A stretch of 64,000 nt of DNA. Source: Streptomyces sp. NRRL S-31 (GTDB lineage Bacteria; Actinomycetota; Actinomycetes; Streptomycetales; Streptomycetaceae). Numbering within the stretch: the first letter of the stretch is position 1; every line of letters starts with the position of its first letter. Both the position numbers and the translations under genes were made by a program. A model generated the notes under the pieces. That model searched no databases. It saw only the letters and a list, made by a program, of their open reading frames with translations, and had not been told where the DNA came from. This document shows, piece by piece, positions 1-9,140 of this stretch. The DNA is taken from NCBI RefSeq assembly GCF_000718775.1, contig NZ_JOCB01000004.1, positions 69,304 to 133,303 of the forward strand, written 5' to 3'.

Positions 1-914
1 AGCATCCACAGGCCCGCGTGCAGGGCGTCGAGCCCGCGCACGTTCTGGAGGTACAGCGTGGACAGGAACAGGAAGCCGCCGAGGGCCGCGAACGCGCTGA
101 TCGCGATCACGGTCGCCCCGCTGAACGGGGCTGAGCGGAAGAAACGCAGGTCGATCAGGGGCTCCGCGCGCCGGGGCTCGTACCACAGCAGGGCCAGCAG
201 GGCGGCCACCGCGAGCACGGCGAACGGCACCACCGGAGAGGCGCCCGACTCCGGCGCCTCGATGATCGCGTACGTCAGCGAGCCGAACAGGGCGATCACC
301 AGCAGCTGGCCGACCGGGTCGGGACGGCGGGCCCTGGGCGCGCGGGACTCGGGGACGAAACGGAAGGTGAGCAGGAGGGCGGCGAGCCCGACCGGGAGGT
401 TGACCCAGAAGATCGCGCGCCAGCTCACCGACTGCACCAGCAACCCGCCGACCAGCGGGCCGGCCGCCATGGAGATGCCGACCACCGCGCCCCACACACC
501 GATCGCGCGGGCGCGTTCCCGGGCGTCGGTGAAGGTGTTGGTGATGATCGACATGGCGACCGGGTTGAGCATCGAGCCGCCGACCGCCTGGACCATCCGG
601 AACACGATCAGCAGTTCCAGGCTGGGGGCGAGGGAGCAGAGCACGGAGCCGGCGGTGAAGATGACCAGGCCCGTCAAGAAGACGCGCTTGCGCCCGATCC
701 GGTCGGCGGTGGAGCCCGCGAGCATCAAGAGCGAGGCCAGCACGAGCGTGTAGGCGTCGATCGTCCATTGCAGGCCGGAGGTGGTGGCGTGCAGGTCGCG
801 CTGCATGGAGGGCAGCGCCACGTTCAGCGCGGTGTTGTCGAGGCTCACGATCAGCAGGCTCATGCAGCAGATCGCGAGCACGAGCACGCGTCGGCGAGGG
901 CTCAGCTCTGGCAT
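1..914 (-). CDS. DHA2-type MFS drug exporter, 3' end cut by window
   Basis: Proton-driven efflux pump of the inner membrane, 14-helix EmrB/QacA type (DHA2). The complement reads MPELSPRRRVLVLAICCMSL, then the family signature DNTALNVALPSMQRDL. Further in come GSTADRIGRKRVF (loop 2-3 motif A variant), FRMVQAVGGSMLNPV and the antiporter motif C-like GPLVGGLL. About 304 residues are present of the usual 450-520; the C-terminal part lies left of base 1. Two in-frame ATGs compete, at 914 and 923. The GGAGG just before the 914 ATG is very close (1 nt), so the start is uncertain. The substrate cannot be told. A palindromic AT-rich patch upstream suggests control by a MarR/TetR-like repressor, but no regulator gene is visible beside it. 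Confidence 0.9.
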   Translation of the reverse strand, partial: MPELSPRRRVLVLAICCMSLLIVSLDNTALNVALPSMQRDLHATTSGLQWTIDAYTLVLASLLMLAGSTADRIGRKRVFLTGLVIFTAGSVLCSLAPSLELLIVFRMVQAVGGSMLNPVAMSIITNTFTDARERARAIGVWGAVVGISMAAGPLVGGLLVQSVSWRAIFWVNLPVGLAALLLTFRFVPESRAPRARRPDPVGQLLVIALFGSLTYAIIEAPESGASPVVPFAVLAVAALLALLWYEPRRAEPLIDLRFFRSAPFSGATVIAISAFAALGGFLFLSTLYLQNVRGLDALHAGLWM

Positions 915-934
915 GCCTCCCATCGTACGCCGAT

Positions 935-957
935 ATCAATAGTGCGGTTAACTAATG
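935..957 (-). promoter_or_regulatory. AT-rich inverted repeat upstream of the MFS gene
   Basis: An AT-rich island in very GC-rich DNA holds TAGT-n7-ACTA with a central GTTAAC. It sits 20-45 nt upstream of the exporter start and on the other side faces the dus gene. This placement is typical of a repressor operator overlapping a promoter. The arms are only four to five bases, so the call is tentative. Confidence 0.35.
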
Positions 958-1085
958 ACTCATACACGATCCATGGGACGGGCACCGCCCCACCCGCACG
1001 GCCGCCGCCCGGGCCGCCGCGCGGGTGAGGGACAATGGTTGCTCGCCCGTGTCCTGTGCCGTCCATCCGCTCCGGAGCCCTGACG

Positions 1086-2219
1086 ATGACCCACCCGCTC
1101 TCCATCGGCCCGCACGCCGTGACGCCGCCCGTCGTGCTCGCACCCATGGCGGGGATCACCAACGCGCCCTTCCGCACCCTGTGCCGGGAGTTCAGCGGCG
1201 GCAAGGGACTGTTCGTCAGCGAGATGATCACGACCCGGGCGCTGGTCGAGCGCAACGAGAAGACCATGCAGCTGATCAAGTTCGACGCGAGCGAGCGCCC
1301 GCGCTCGATCCAGCTGTACGGCGTCGACCCGGCGACCGTCGGCAAGGCCGTCCGCATGATCGCGGAGGAGGGGCTGGCCGACCACATCGACCTGAACTTC
1401 GGCTGCCCGGTGCCGAAGGTGACGCGCAAGGGCGGCGGGTCCGCCCTGCCGTACAAGCGGAACCTGCTGCGGGCGATCCTGCGCGAGGCGGTCTCCGGCG
1501 CCGGTGACCTGCCGGTGACCATGAAGATGCGCAAGGGCATCGACGACGACCACATCACCTTCCTCGACGCCGGCCGCATCGCCGTCGAGGAGGGCGTCAC
1601 GGCCATCGCGCTGCACGGCCGCACCGCCGCCCAGCACTACGGCGGCACCGCCGACTGGGACGCCATCGCCCGGCTGAAGGAGCACGTCCCGGAGATCCCC
1701 GTGCTCGGCAACGGCGACATCTGGTCGGCCGGGGACGCGCTGCGGATGGTGCGGGAGACCGGCTGCGACGGCGTGGTCGTGGGCCGTGGCTGCCTCGGGC
1801 GGCCGTGGCTGTTCGCGGACCTGGTGGCGGCCTTCGAGGGGCGGGCGCAGGACATCGCGCGGCCCTCGCTGCGCCAGGTGGCCGACGTCATGGTCCGGCA
1901 CGCCACCCTGCTCGGGGAGTGGATCGGCGACGAGTCCAAGGGCGTCGTCGACTTCCGCAAGCACGTCGCCTGGTACCTGAAGGGCTTCGCGGTCGGCTCC
2001 GAGATGCGCAAGCGGCTCGCGATCACCTCCTCCCTCCAGGAGCTGCGGGCCGGCCTGGACGAGCTGGACCTGGACCAGCCGTGGCCGGCCGGCGCGGAGG
2101 GCCCGCGCGGCCGTACGTCCGGCAACAACCGGGTGGTGCTGCCGGACGGCTGGCTGAAGGACCCGTACGACTGCGCGGGCGTCGGCGAGGACGCGGAGCT
2201 GGACACCTCCGGCGGCTGA
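1086..2219 (+). CDS. dus: tRNA-dihydrouridine synthase (DusB-like)
   Basis: FMN enzyme that reduces specific uridines to dihydrouridine in tRNA D-loops with NADPH. It is a TIM-barrel protein of 377 residues, the usual length for actinobacterial Dus. Visible motifs are APMAGITNAPFR at the N-terminus and NFGCPVPKVTRKGGG with the catalytic Cys near residue 107. GNGDIWS and VVVGRGCLGRPW make up the flavin phosphate site. The ATG at 1086 is chosen because GGAG lies about nine bases upstream and the protein then begins MTHPLSIGPH like its relatives; an in-frame GTG at 1035 would add 17 atypical residues. The stop abuts the stop of the convergent next gene with no spacer. Confidence 0.95.
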   Translation: MTHPLSIGPHAVTPPVVLAPMAGITNAPFRTLCREFSGGKGLFVSEMITTRALVERNEKTMQLIKFDASERPRSIQLYGVDPATVGKAVRMIAEEGLADHIDLNFGCPVPKVTRKGGGSALPYKRNLLRAILREAVSGAGDLPVTMKMRKGIDDDHITFLDAGRIAVEEGVTAIALHGRTAAQHYGGTADWDAIARLKEHVPEIPVLGNGDIWSAGDALRMVRETGCDGVVVGRGCLGRPWLFADLVAAFEGRAQDIARPSLRQVADVMVRHATLLGEWIGDESKGVVDFRKHVAWYLKGFAVGSEMRKRLAITSSLQELRAGLDELDLDQPWPAGAEGPRGRTSGNNRVVLPDGWLKDPYDCAGVGEDAELDTSGG

Positions 2220-3986
2220 TCAGCCCTTCCTGGGGTGCGGGGTCGAGCCGTACGCCGTCAGGAAGCGGTCCCGGAAGGAACTCATCTTCCACACCGGCGC
2301 GTCGTGGGCGGGGCGCAGTCCGTCCGTCCAGCCCCAGTCGGCGATCCTGTCGAGGACCTCGGGGTCCCTGGCGACGACCGACACCGGCACGTCACGGCTG
2401 GCGTGGTCGCCGCTGACCCGGGCGATCGGCTGGTGGTCGCCGAGGAAGACCAGCACGGTGTCCTTGCCGCCGTAGCGCTCCAGCCACTGGGTCAGCGCGG
2501 TCACCGAGTACTGGATCGACTTGCCGTACTCCTCGCGGGACCTGGTGGTGTCGGCGATGACGTCGGCCGGCTTGTCGCCCGCCGCCTCCATGTCCTTGAA
2601 GACCGAGCCGTCACCGAGCCGGTCCCAGTCCACCATCCTCGGGACGGGTGCCCAGGGCTGGTGGCTGGAGGTCAGGATGAGCAGCGACATCCGCGACCTG
2701 CCGTCGGCCGGCCGCTTGCCGTGCACCCGCTCCTGGTACTGCTGGAGCGCGTACTGGTCGGGCATGGTGGACCAGCTGAACCTGGGCCCCCGGTAGCCGA
2801 GCCGGAAGGCGTCGTAGACCGTGTCGAGGCCGTACCACTTCTGCTCCGGCCACTCCTTCCGCACGCCCGGCATGACCCCGACCGTGTCGAACGCGCCGGT
2901 CTTCTCGAACGCGTCCGTCAGGCTCATGTGGTCGCTCGCCATGACGGTGCGGTAGCGCTGCTGGTTGCTGATCCACAGGCCGGACATGGTGGTGGAGTGG
3001 CCGAGCCAGCTGCTGCCGCCGTAGGTCGCCGAGGTCAGCCAGCCGCTCCTGGCGTGGAAACCGGCCTCGGCCAGCGCCTTGGTGCGGGCGTCGAGCGTCC
3101 GGTCCACGCCCGGCGCCGTGATCGGCTCCTCGATCGCGCTGCGGCCGTAGCTCTCGATGAACGTGAAGACCACGTCCTTGCCGCGCAGATCGGGCACCAG
3201 CTGTCCGGCCGGGGTGTTCCCGAACGCGTCGACCCGGGCCACCTCCCGGAACTCCGCCTCGTCCTTGAGGGTGTCCGAGACCCGGCGGGCCTGGTCCTCC
3301 AGCGCGGTCGCGGTGCTGTCGGAGGCGAGCGGCAGGCCCCCCGCCCGGAGGCCGAGGGAGGCACAGGTGATCCAGACGACCCCGGCCACCAGAGTGCCGC
3401 GGGCCGCGGTGCCGGGGTGCCGGGCGAGCAGGTCGCTCAGCCGGACCACGGCCAGCGCCGGCAGCACGAGGAGCAGCAGGACCGCGGCGAGCACCCCGGC
3501 GACGGCGGCGAGGGTGGCCGTACGGCCGAGGGAGTCCTCCAGATACGACTCCGCGTCGCCGAGCAGACCCCAGTCGAGGACCACGTCGAACTCGCGGCCG
3601 AGGTACTGGCCGAAGCCCATGTCGAGCGCGTTCAGCACCGCCACGGCCCCGAGCAGCACCCCGGACACCGCCGCCACCGCCACCCGCGGGCGCCGCGCCA
3701 GGGCGGGCAGCACCGCGGCCCCGACGACGGCCTCCGCGGGGATGCGCAGAAACGCCGCGGGGCCGAGGTGTTCGACGGAGTCGGGCATCACGAGCGCCGC
3801 GACGACGAGCGCGGCGGCGAGCACGGTGACGGCGGCGGACAGCGCCCGGGCGGCGGCGGGGTGCCGCTCCCCGAGGCGCCGCCGCCACGCCCGCCGGACG
3901 GCCCGGGGCCGCCGCGGGGAGCGGGGAAGGGGGGTGGCGGTCTTGTCGGGGGCTGTTGCTTCGTCGGCCGGCCGGAGCGCGCTCAT
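2220..3986 (-). CDS. Membrane sulfatase-fold protein (LTA-synthase/phosphoglycerol transferase-like)
   Basis: Five hydrophobic segments fill the first ~220 residues. They are followed by an extracellular alkaline phosphatase/sulfatase-fold domain, the layout of lipoteichoic acid synthase and related phosphoglycerol transferases. Diagnostic pieces are VVFTFIESYGRS (first metal Glu), TYGGSSWLGHSTTMSG (nucleophile Ser/Thr region) and VLVFLGDHQPIARV (metal-binding DH). Streptomyces has no classical LTA, so the true acceptor is unknown; a head-group transfer in the envelope is the reasonable inference. About 588 residues from the ATG at 3986, where GGAGGG immediately precedes the start; an upstream in-frame start at 4061 is possible. 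It lies alone between convergent dus and the glucosidase pair. Confidence 0.8.
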   Translation of the reverse strand: MSALRPADEATAPDKTATPLPRSPRRPRAVRRAWRRRLGERHPAAARALSAAVTVLAAALVVAALVMPDSVEHLGPAAFLRIPAEAVVGAAVLPALARRPRVAVAAVSGVLLGAVAVLNALDMGFGQYLGREFDVVLDWGLLGDAESYLEDSLGRTATLAAVAGVLAAVLLLLVLPALAVVRLSDLLARHPGTAARGTLVAGVVWITCASLGLRAGGLPLASDSTATALEDQARRVSDTLKDEAEFREVARVDAFGNTPAGQLVPDLRGKDVVFTFIESYGRSAIEEPITAPGVDRTLDARTKALAEAGFHARSGWLTSATYGGSSWLGHSTTMSGLWISNQQRYRTVMASDHMSLTDAFEKTGAFDTVGVMPGVRKEWPEQKWYGLDTVYDAFRLGYRGPRFSWSTMPDQYALQQYQERVHGKRPADGRSRMSLLILTSSHQPWAPVPRMVDWDRLGDGSVFKDMEAAGDKPADVIADTTRSREEYGKSIQYSVTALTQWLERYGGKDTVLVFLGDHQPIARVSGDHASRDVPVSVVARDPEVLDRIADWGWTDGLRPAHDAPVWKMSSFRDRFLTAYGSTPHPRKG

Positions 3987-4091
3987 GCCCTCCGGTACGG
4001 CTCGGCGGCGGGCGGTGTTCACCCGCCTCGGCAAACACCCGGTCGACACGGCCGGCGGCACGCCGCACGGGGCCGCCGGGTGACGCGCCCC

Positions 4092-6026
4092 TCAGGCGCC
4101 CCCGACGGCCGTCAGCAGGGCGAGCGGCGCCGCGGCGGACCGGGCCAGCCGGCCGCCGGCGTGCGGACAGGGCACCGGCGCGGTGTCCGGAGCGCGCCGG
4201 TACCCGGCCAGCACCTCCGGCAGGCGCCGCCCGGTCGGCGCCGCCGCGTCGATCAGCGCGTGCGCCACCGTGCGCGCCTCGTCGTGCAGCCCGTACCGGG
4301 CGAGCCCCAGCGCGATCAGCGCGTTGTCGTGCGGCCAGACCGAACCGCGGTGGTAGGAGAGCGGGTGGTACGCGGGCTGCCCGGAGGCCACCGTGCGGAC
4401 GCCCCAGCCGGAGAAGAAGTCCGGCTCCAGCAGCCGCCGGCCCACCGCCTCGCCGTACTCCTTGTCCAGCAGCCCCGACCACAGCAGATGCCCGGCGTCG
4501 GACGCCAGCGCGTCTATCTGGCGGCCCTGACCGTCCAGCGCCAGCGCGGGGAAGGACCGTTCCCGCATCCAGAAGTCCCGCTGGAACCGGTCGCGGAGAT
4601 CGGCCGCGGCCTGTTCCAGCAGCGCGGCGTACGTCTCGTCGGCCCACACCGCGCGGGCCACCCCCGCCGTGCGGCGCAGCGCGTCGTACGCGTAGCCCTG
4701 GGCGCCCGCCGCCATCACCGCGCCGGTGGGCCGGGTGCCGTCGGCGCAGCAGATCGCGCCGGGGGAGTCCTTCCAGTTCTGGTTGGCGAGGCCGCCCTCG
4801 TCGGCGCGGTAGACGAGGTAGCCGCGCGAGGTCAGCCCGCCGTGGTCGAGCATCCAGCCGACGGCGGCGCGGGCGTGCGGCTCCAGACGGCGGGCGAGGG
4901 CCGTGTCCCCGGTCTGCTCGACGTACGCGCCGAGCAGGACCAGGAAGAGCGGGGTGGCGTCGACCGAGCCGTAGTAGCGGCGGAACGGCACCTGGCCGAA
5001 GTGGGCCAGCTCCCCGTGCCGCACCTCGTGCACGATCTTGCCGGGCTGGGCGACCCGGGAGACGCCGGTGCCGGTCGCCTGGGCGGCGGCCAGCGCGAGG
5101 AGCGTGGCGGCGGCCGGCCGGGGGCGGTAGGGCAGGGTGAACAGCGAGGTCAGAAGCGCGTCGCGGCCCAACAGGGTGAGGAACCAGGGGGCGCCGGCCG
5201 CCGGGACGCGCAGCTCCTCGCCGTCCGGCCCGGAGGCCGGCACCTGGAGCGCCGCCAGGTCGGACAGGCCCCGCACGCAGGTCGCGGCCAGCTCCGGCCA
5301 GCCGGTCGGGAAGGCGACCGACTCCGTGAACTCCTCCTCGCGTATCCGCAGTTGCCGGTGGACGGCGGCCGGGTCGCGGGGCACGCGCAGGGTGCGCCGG
5401 TCGCCGTGCGGGCGGGCGATCACCCGCAGCAGCAGTTCGGTCGTGCCGTACGGCTCCAGGTCGAGGGTCCACACCAGGCGGCGGGCGCCGGTGCCCGTCT
5501 CCTCCACGGCGTCCGGCGCCGGGTCGGCCGTGACCGTCGTGCAGGACCGCCACTCGGCCCGCCGGTAGACGAACTCGATGCCGTCGGAGAGCACGTGGCG
5601 GGAGCGTACGGCGCCGGCCTTGACATAGGTGCGGTGGTCGGAGCGGAGCTCGAACTGGTCGGTGAAGTCGGCGTCGACGGTGAGCGCCAGCCGGATGGTG
5701 CTGGGCTCCGGGCGGTTGCCGGTCACCCGCACCGACTCCACGAACGAGCTGTCCCCGACGGCCTGTTCACGGAAGACGGTGTGGGCCGGGGGGTCCTGCC
5801 GGCCGCCGCGCGGGACCAGCACGCAGCGGGCCGCGTCCCCGTCCGCGACCGGGGTGAGCACCTCGGGCACCGCGCCGTCGACGGTGAGCTGCCAGCGGCT
5901 GAGGTGCCGGGCGTCCCGGACGAACAATCCGTCCGGGGAGCCGCCGCGCACCCCGCTGATGTCGCCGCGGTCGCCGACGGCGGCGAAGGTGGCGCCGTGC
6001 ACGAGCAGATGATGCCGGTCCGTCAT
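4092..6026 (-). CDS. Glycogen-debranching N-terminal domain / amylo-1,6-glucosidase-like protein
   Basis: A cytoplasmic enzyme of 644 residues with no signal peptide. Residues ~1-210 match the N-terminal beta domain of bacterial debranching-type enzymes (GDE_N_bis), with DGLFVRDARHLSRWQL and SFVESVRVTGNRPEP. The rest is an (alpha/alpha)6 toroid with TLLGRDALLTS, GLANQNWKDS and SYHRGSVWPHDNALIALG, the last of which is the catalytic-domain hallmark of GH15/GH133-like enzymes. Likely action is hydrolysis of alpha-glucosidic bonds in oligosaccharides; the exact substrate is not inferable. The start at 6026 overlaps the stop of the upstream gene (ATGA), so the two are translationally coupled and probably work on the same sugar. 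Confidence 0.85.
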   Translation of the reverse strand: MTDRHHLLVHGATFAAVGDRGDISGVRGGSPDGLFVRDARHLSRWQLTVDGAVPEVLTPVADGDAARCVLVPRGGRQDPPAHTVFREQAVGDSSFVESVRVTGNRPEPSTIRLALTVDADFTDQFELRSDHRTYVKAGAVRSRHVLSDGIEFVYRRAEWRSCTTVTADPAPDAVEETGTGARRLVWTLDLEPYGTTELLLRVIARPHGDRRTLRVPRDPAAVHRQLRIREEEFTESVAFPTGWPELAATCVRGLSDLAALQVPASGPDGEELRVPAAGAPWFLTLLGRDALLTSLFTLPYRPRPAAATLLALAAAQATGTGVSRVAQPGKIVHEVRHGELAHFGQVPFRRYYGSVDATPLFLVLLGAYVEQTGDTALARRLEPHARAAVGWMLDHGGLTSRGYLVYRADEGGLANQNWKDSPGAICCADGTRPTGAVMAAGAQGYAYDALRRTAGVARAVWADETYAALLEQAAADLRDRFQRDFWMRERSFPALALDGQGRQIDALASDAGHLLWSGLLDKEYGEAVGRRLLEPDFFSGWGVRTVASGQPAYHPLSYHRGSVWPHDNALIALGLARYGLHDEARTVAHALIDAAAPTGRRLPEVLAGYRRAPDTAPVPCPHAGGRLARSAAAPLALLTAVGGA

Positions 6027-7492
6027 CCCCGGTCCCCTCCTTTGTCACTCTGGTCGAACGTGCCGGTGCTCAGGGCGGACACGCCCTCGCGCGGGCTCTT
6101 GTCCAGCTTTTGACGTTCGGGCGGCGCGGGCCGCCGGTGGCAGAGGTCGAGCGCGAGCGCCGCCGTCCAGCCGAAGCCGCTCGCGCCGCACGGCTCGCCG
6201 GTGTACGGGTCGACGTACTCGGCGAAGTCCGTGGCGTCGGCCAGCTCCACGACGGCCGCGCGCAGGGCGTCGGCCATGGCCGTCTCGCCGTGCGCCCGCA
6301 GCCCGCGCTCCAGCAGCCAGTTCGTGTTGAACCAGGCCGGGCCGCGCCAGTACCGGTGCGGGTCGAAGGACTCCGCGAGCAGGTCGTGGCTGGGCACCAG
6401 CCGGGTGCGGTCGCCGAGCGAGAAGTGCGGCCCGGTGACCGTCCGGACGAGCGCGGCGGCGATGGGGCGCGGGAGCCCGGGCAGCAGCAGCGGCACCAGC
6501 CCCGAGACACCGCGCTCGGGGACGAGGGTGTCGCCGCCCCGCAGGTCCCGGCAGAGGAACAGGCCGGCCGCCGGGTCCCACAGCCGCTCCACCAGGGCCG
6601 CCGTCAGCCGCGCGGCCCGGTCCCGGCGGGCGGCGCCGGGCGCGCCCAGCTCCTCGGCGATCCGCGCGAGGGCGTGCTCGGAGGCGATGAGCAGGGCGTT
6701 GAACGCCGGGTCCTCCACGGCGAACTCCCCGCCCCCGTCGGCGTACCCGCGCTCGCGGTAGTCGGCGGCCAGCCGCACGTACCGCCCGTAGTCCAGGTCC
6801 GTCGGCCGGTCCCCGGGGGCGCCGTGGTCGAGGTCGGCGCGGCGGAAGGAGCGGGCCGGCGCCGGGGTGATCCGGGCCAGCGGGGCGTCCCAGCAGGGGC
6901 TGTTGTCCATGCCCTGCTCCCACGGGTGGACCACGGAGACCAGGCCGCCGCCGCCCAGGTCGCGCCGGTGCAGCAGATAACGGTGCCAGGCGGCGAGCCG
7001 CGGGTACACCCGGGCCAGGAAGCCGCGCCCCCGGGACAGCGCCGGGTCGGCGCGGTGCACCAGCCAGGCCGCCAGCGCGTGCACCGGTGGCTGCACGATG
7101 CCGGAGGTCTGTACGGTGCGCGGGGCGCCCGCCGCGCGCCCCGCGGTGGTGGAGCGCCAGAAGTCGGGGCTCGGGAAGTACGCGTCGAGCGGTACGGAGG
7201 GGTTGAAGACGATGTGCGGGACGCGTCCGTCGGCCCACTGGGCGGCGAACAGCGTCTCCAGCTCCGTCTGGGCGCGCGCCGGTGAGACGTGCCGCAGCCC
7301 GATGGCGATGAACGCGGAGTCCCAGGACCACTGGTGCGGATACAGGTTCCGGGAGGGGACCGTCGAGGCGCCCGTCCAGTTCGCCGCCAGTACCCGGGCC
7401 GCCCTGAGGTGCGGGGACGGCGGTCCGGCCGGTGGACGGTCCGCGCTCCGGTGGGCGGGGTGACGGTAGTTGAGCTGGACGGTGCGATCCAC
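6023..7492 (-). CDS. MGH1/GH63-like (alpha/alpha)6 glycoside hydrolase
   Basis: A 489-residue cytoplasmic glucosidase of the trehalase/GH63/mannosylglycerate-hydrolase clan. The key motif NLYPHQWSWDSAFIAIGLRH follows a short N-terminal extension. Later pieces are VHPWEQGMDNSPCWD, FNALLIASEHALARI and RYWRGPAWFNTNWLLERG, all typical of this fold. The GTG at 7492 is preferred: GGGGAG sits six bases upstream, and a longer frame would run into the divergent ROK gene. First gene of a two-gene operon with the 4092-6026 enzyme. The divergent ROK regulator suggests sugar-induced expression. The sugar could be a glucoside, trehalose-like or mannosyl compound. Confidence 0.82.
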   Translation of the reverse strand: MDRTVQLNYRHPAHRSADRPPAGPPSPHLRAARVLAANWTGASTVPSRNLYPHQWSWDSAFIAIGLRHVSPARAQTELETLFAAQWADGRVPHIVFNPSVPLDAYFPSPDFWRSTTAGRAAGAPRTVQTSGIVQPPVHALAAWLVHRADPALSRGRGFLARVYPRLAAWHRYLLHRRDLGGGGLVSVVHPWEQGMDNSPCWDAPLARITPAPARSFRRADLDHGAPGDRPTDLDYGRYVRLAADYRERGYADGGGEFAVEDPAFNALLIASEHALARIAEELGAPGAARRDRAARLTAALVERLWDPAAGLFLCRDLRGGDTLVPERGVSGLVPLLLPGLPRPIAAALVRTVTGPHFSLGDRTRLVPSHDLLAESFDPHRYWRGPAWFNTNWLLERGLRAHGETAMADALRAAVVELADATDFAEYVDPYTGEPCGASGFGWTAALALDLCHRRPAPPERQKLDKSPREGVSALSTGTFDQSDKGGDRG

Positions 7493-7540
7493 TCGGGGCT
7501 CCCCGGAGACGTCCGGCCGCCCGGGTTCGGCTGCGGCCAC

Positions 7541-7578
7541 CGTAGAGTTACGTCTATTTAACACGCAGAACTCAATAT
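7541..7578. promoter_or_regulatory. Divergent promoter/operator region between glycosidase operon and ROK gene
   Basis: An AT-rich block between the two divergent transcription units includes GTTACGTCTATTTAAC, an interrupted inverted repeat (GTTA...TAAC), and a wider GAGTT...AACTC pair. It lies 49-86 bases upstream of the glycosidase start and 35-72 bases upstream of the ROK start. It is the natural place for a ROK repressor operator controlling both directions. No clear -35/-10 pair could be fixed. Confidence 0.45.
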
Positions 7579-7612
7579 GTAAGGCGAGTTCGGGAAACAC
7601 AAGAGGGTGGGC

Positions 7613-8833
7613 ATGACCGGACGTCCGGCAAGGACCGGCAGGAGCGGGAGCCAGGCGGGCGCCGGCGATCTGCTCGAACTCGTGCGCCACGGACGGGCCG
7701 TGACCCGGGGCGCGCTCCAGCAGGCGACCGGACTGTCCCGGGCCACCGTGGGCCAGCGCCTGGACCGGCTGTTCCGGGCGGGCTGGCTGCGCGAGGGAGC
7801 CGGCGGCCCGGTCGACTCGCCGCTCGGCGGACGCCCGTCCATCACCCTGGAGTTCGACGACTCCCACGCGGTGGTCCTCGCCGCCGACCTGGACACCCGG
7901 CACGCCCGCGCGGCCGTCCTCTCACTGACCGGCGAGATCCTCGCCGAGCGCGCCGGCACCCTGGTGGTGGAGGACGGTCCGGACGCCGTGCTCGGCGAAC
8001 TGGGCCGCTGGTTGGCCGAGTTGCCGGCCGAGGCCGGGCACCGGGCGGAGGAGGTCTGCGGGATCGGGCTCGCGGTGCCGGGCCCGGTGGACAGCGAGAC
8101 CGGCCGGGTGGTCCAGCCGCCGATCATGCCGGGCTGGGACGGCTACGACATCCGGGGCCGGCTGTCCCGCGCCTTCACCGAGCACACCGGCGCCCCCGCG
8201 GTGCCGGTCCTGGTCGACAACGACGCCAATCTGATGGCCTACGGCGAGCAGCGCTCGGGACATCCCGGCTGCCCGGCGTTCGTCCTGGTCAAGGTCTCCA
8301 CCGGCATAGGCGCCGGAGTGGTCGTCGACGGCTCGATCTACCGGGGCGCCGACGGCGGCGCGGGCGACATCGGGCACATCCGGGTCGACGCCGACGCGCT
8401 GTGCCGGTGCGGCTCGTACGGCTGTCTCGCGGCGGTCGCCAGCGGTGGTGCCGTGGCCCGGCGACTGGCCGCGTCCGGGGTGCCGGCCGCCTCCGGCTCG
8501 GATGTGCGGGACCTGCTGGCCGCCGGGCACCCGGAGGCCGCCGCGCTGGCCCGGGAGGCCGGGCGCCGGGTCGGGGACGTGCTGGCGACGGTGGTGACCC
8601 TGCTCAACCCGGGCGTGCTGATGATCGCGGGCGACCTGGCCGGGACGGCCTTCCTGACCGGTGTGCGCGAGCTGCTCTACCAGCGGGCGCTGCCCCGCTC
8701 CACGGCCCATCTGGACGTCGTCACCTCCCGGCTCGGGGAGCGCGCCGGGCTGATCGGGGCCGGGGCGCTGGTGGTGGAGCACCTGTACGCGCCGGAGCGG
8801 GTGGAGGAGCGGCTCGCGGCGCTGGGCGTGTGA
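7613..8833 (+). CDS. ROK-family transcriptional regulator
   Basis: A sugar-responsive repressor of the NagC/Mlc/XylR type, 406 residues. The N-terminal winged helix-turn-helix is GALQQATGLSRATVGQRLDRLF. The ROK sugar-kinase fold follows: GIGLAVPGPVDSETG, VLVDNDANLMAYGE (the catalytic-type DNDAN) and STGIGAGVV. The zinc site GHIRVDADALCRCGSYGC has the His and three Cys ligands, but the Glu that usually follows is Ala. The ATG at 7613 is chosen because GAGG lies six bases upstream. It is divergent from the two glycosidases and probably represses them until a sugar binds. Whether it retains kinase activity is unknown. Confidence 0.9.
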   Translation: MTGRPARTGRSGSQAGAGDLLELVRHGRAVTRGALQQATGLSRATVGQRLDRLFRAGWLREGAGGPVDSPLGGRPSITLEFDDSHAVVLAADLDTRHARAAVLSLTGEILAERAGTLVVEDGPDAVLGELGRWLAELPAEAGHRAEEVCGIGLAVPGPVDSETGRVVQPPIMPGWDGYDIRGRLSRAFTEHTGAPAVPVLVDNDANLMAYGEQRSGHPGCPAFVLVKVSTGIGAGVVVDGSIYRGADGGAGDIGHIRVDADALCRCGSYGCLAAVASGGAVARRLAASGVPAASGSDVRDLLAAGHPEAAALAREAGRRVGDVLATVVTLLNPGVLMIAGDLAGTAFLTGVRELLYQRALPRSTAHLDVVTSRLGERAGLIGAGALVVEHLYAPERVEERLAALGV

Positions 8834-9039
8834 GGCGGGGGCGTGTGAGGCGCGGGCGCGGGAGATGCGGGGCCTCTGAGGCGTGAGGCGCGCAAGGGGC
8901 CGGCGTGGGCTGCCGGGCGCCTGGGGCGGAGGTGCGTGACAGGCGTGTTTCCGGGCCGGGACGCGTCCACGGGCGGGTCCGCATGGTGAAACGGAGCGGT
9001 CTGTGACAGCGTGATTCTCGCCACCCTTGATAAGGGTTG

Positions 9040-9053
9040 CGCTCAGATGAGCG
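9040..9053. repeat. 14-bp palindrome, copy 1 upstream of ppdK
   Basis: CGCTCAGATGAGCG has perfect six-base arms around GA. An identical copy lies at 9141. Two exact copies 101 bp apart in the long ppdK leader suggest paired protein binding sites (looping) or paired RNA hairpins. I do not recognise the motif as belonging to a known Streptomyces regulator. Confidence 0.75.
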
Positions 9054-9077
9054 TATTAGACGACACTGCACTTCTCC

Positions 9078-9104
9078 AAGGGGTGGCACCGAGTGCCACC
9101 CCTT
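9078..9104. terminator. Strong 12-bp perfect hairpin
   Basis: AAGGGGTGGCAC and GTGCCACCCCTT form a perfect 12-bp stem around a three-base loop, with no long T-tract. It lies 245 bp downstream of the ROK gene and ~254 bp upstream of ppdK, between the two palindromes. Streptomyces often terminates at such T-less stems, so it may end the ROK transcript or a small RNA made from this leader. An attenuator of ppdK is the alternative. Confidence 0.6.
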
Positions 9105-9140
9105 GATCGTTCATCGATCGAAATCAATCGTGTTCAGGTT

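Noticed and set aside
2235..6113. A very long open frame on the plus strand, about 1,290 codons
   Set aside because: It is the antisense shadow of the sulfatase-fold and glucosidase genes. Its translation is Arg/Gly/Pro/Ala-rich without motifs, as expected from high-GC third positions.
7493..7903. Longer version of the MGH1-like glycosidase running to 7903
   Set aside because: It would extend ~290 bp into the divergent ROK gene and its sequence is shadow-like. The GTG at 7492 has a good ribosome site.
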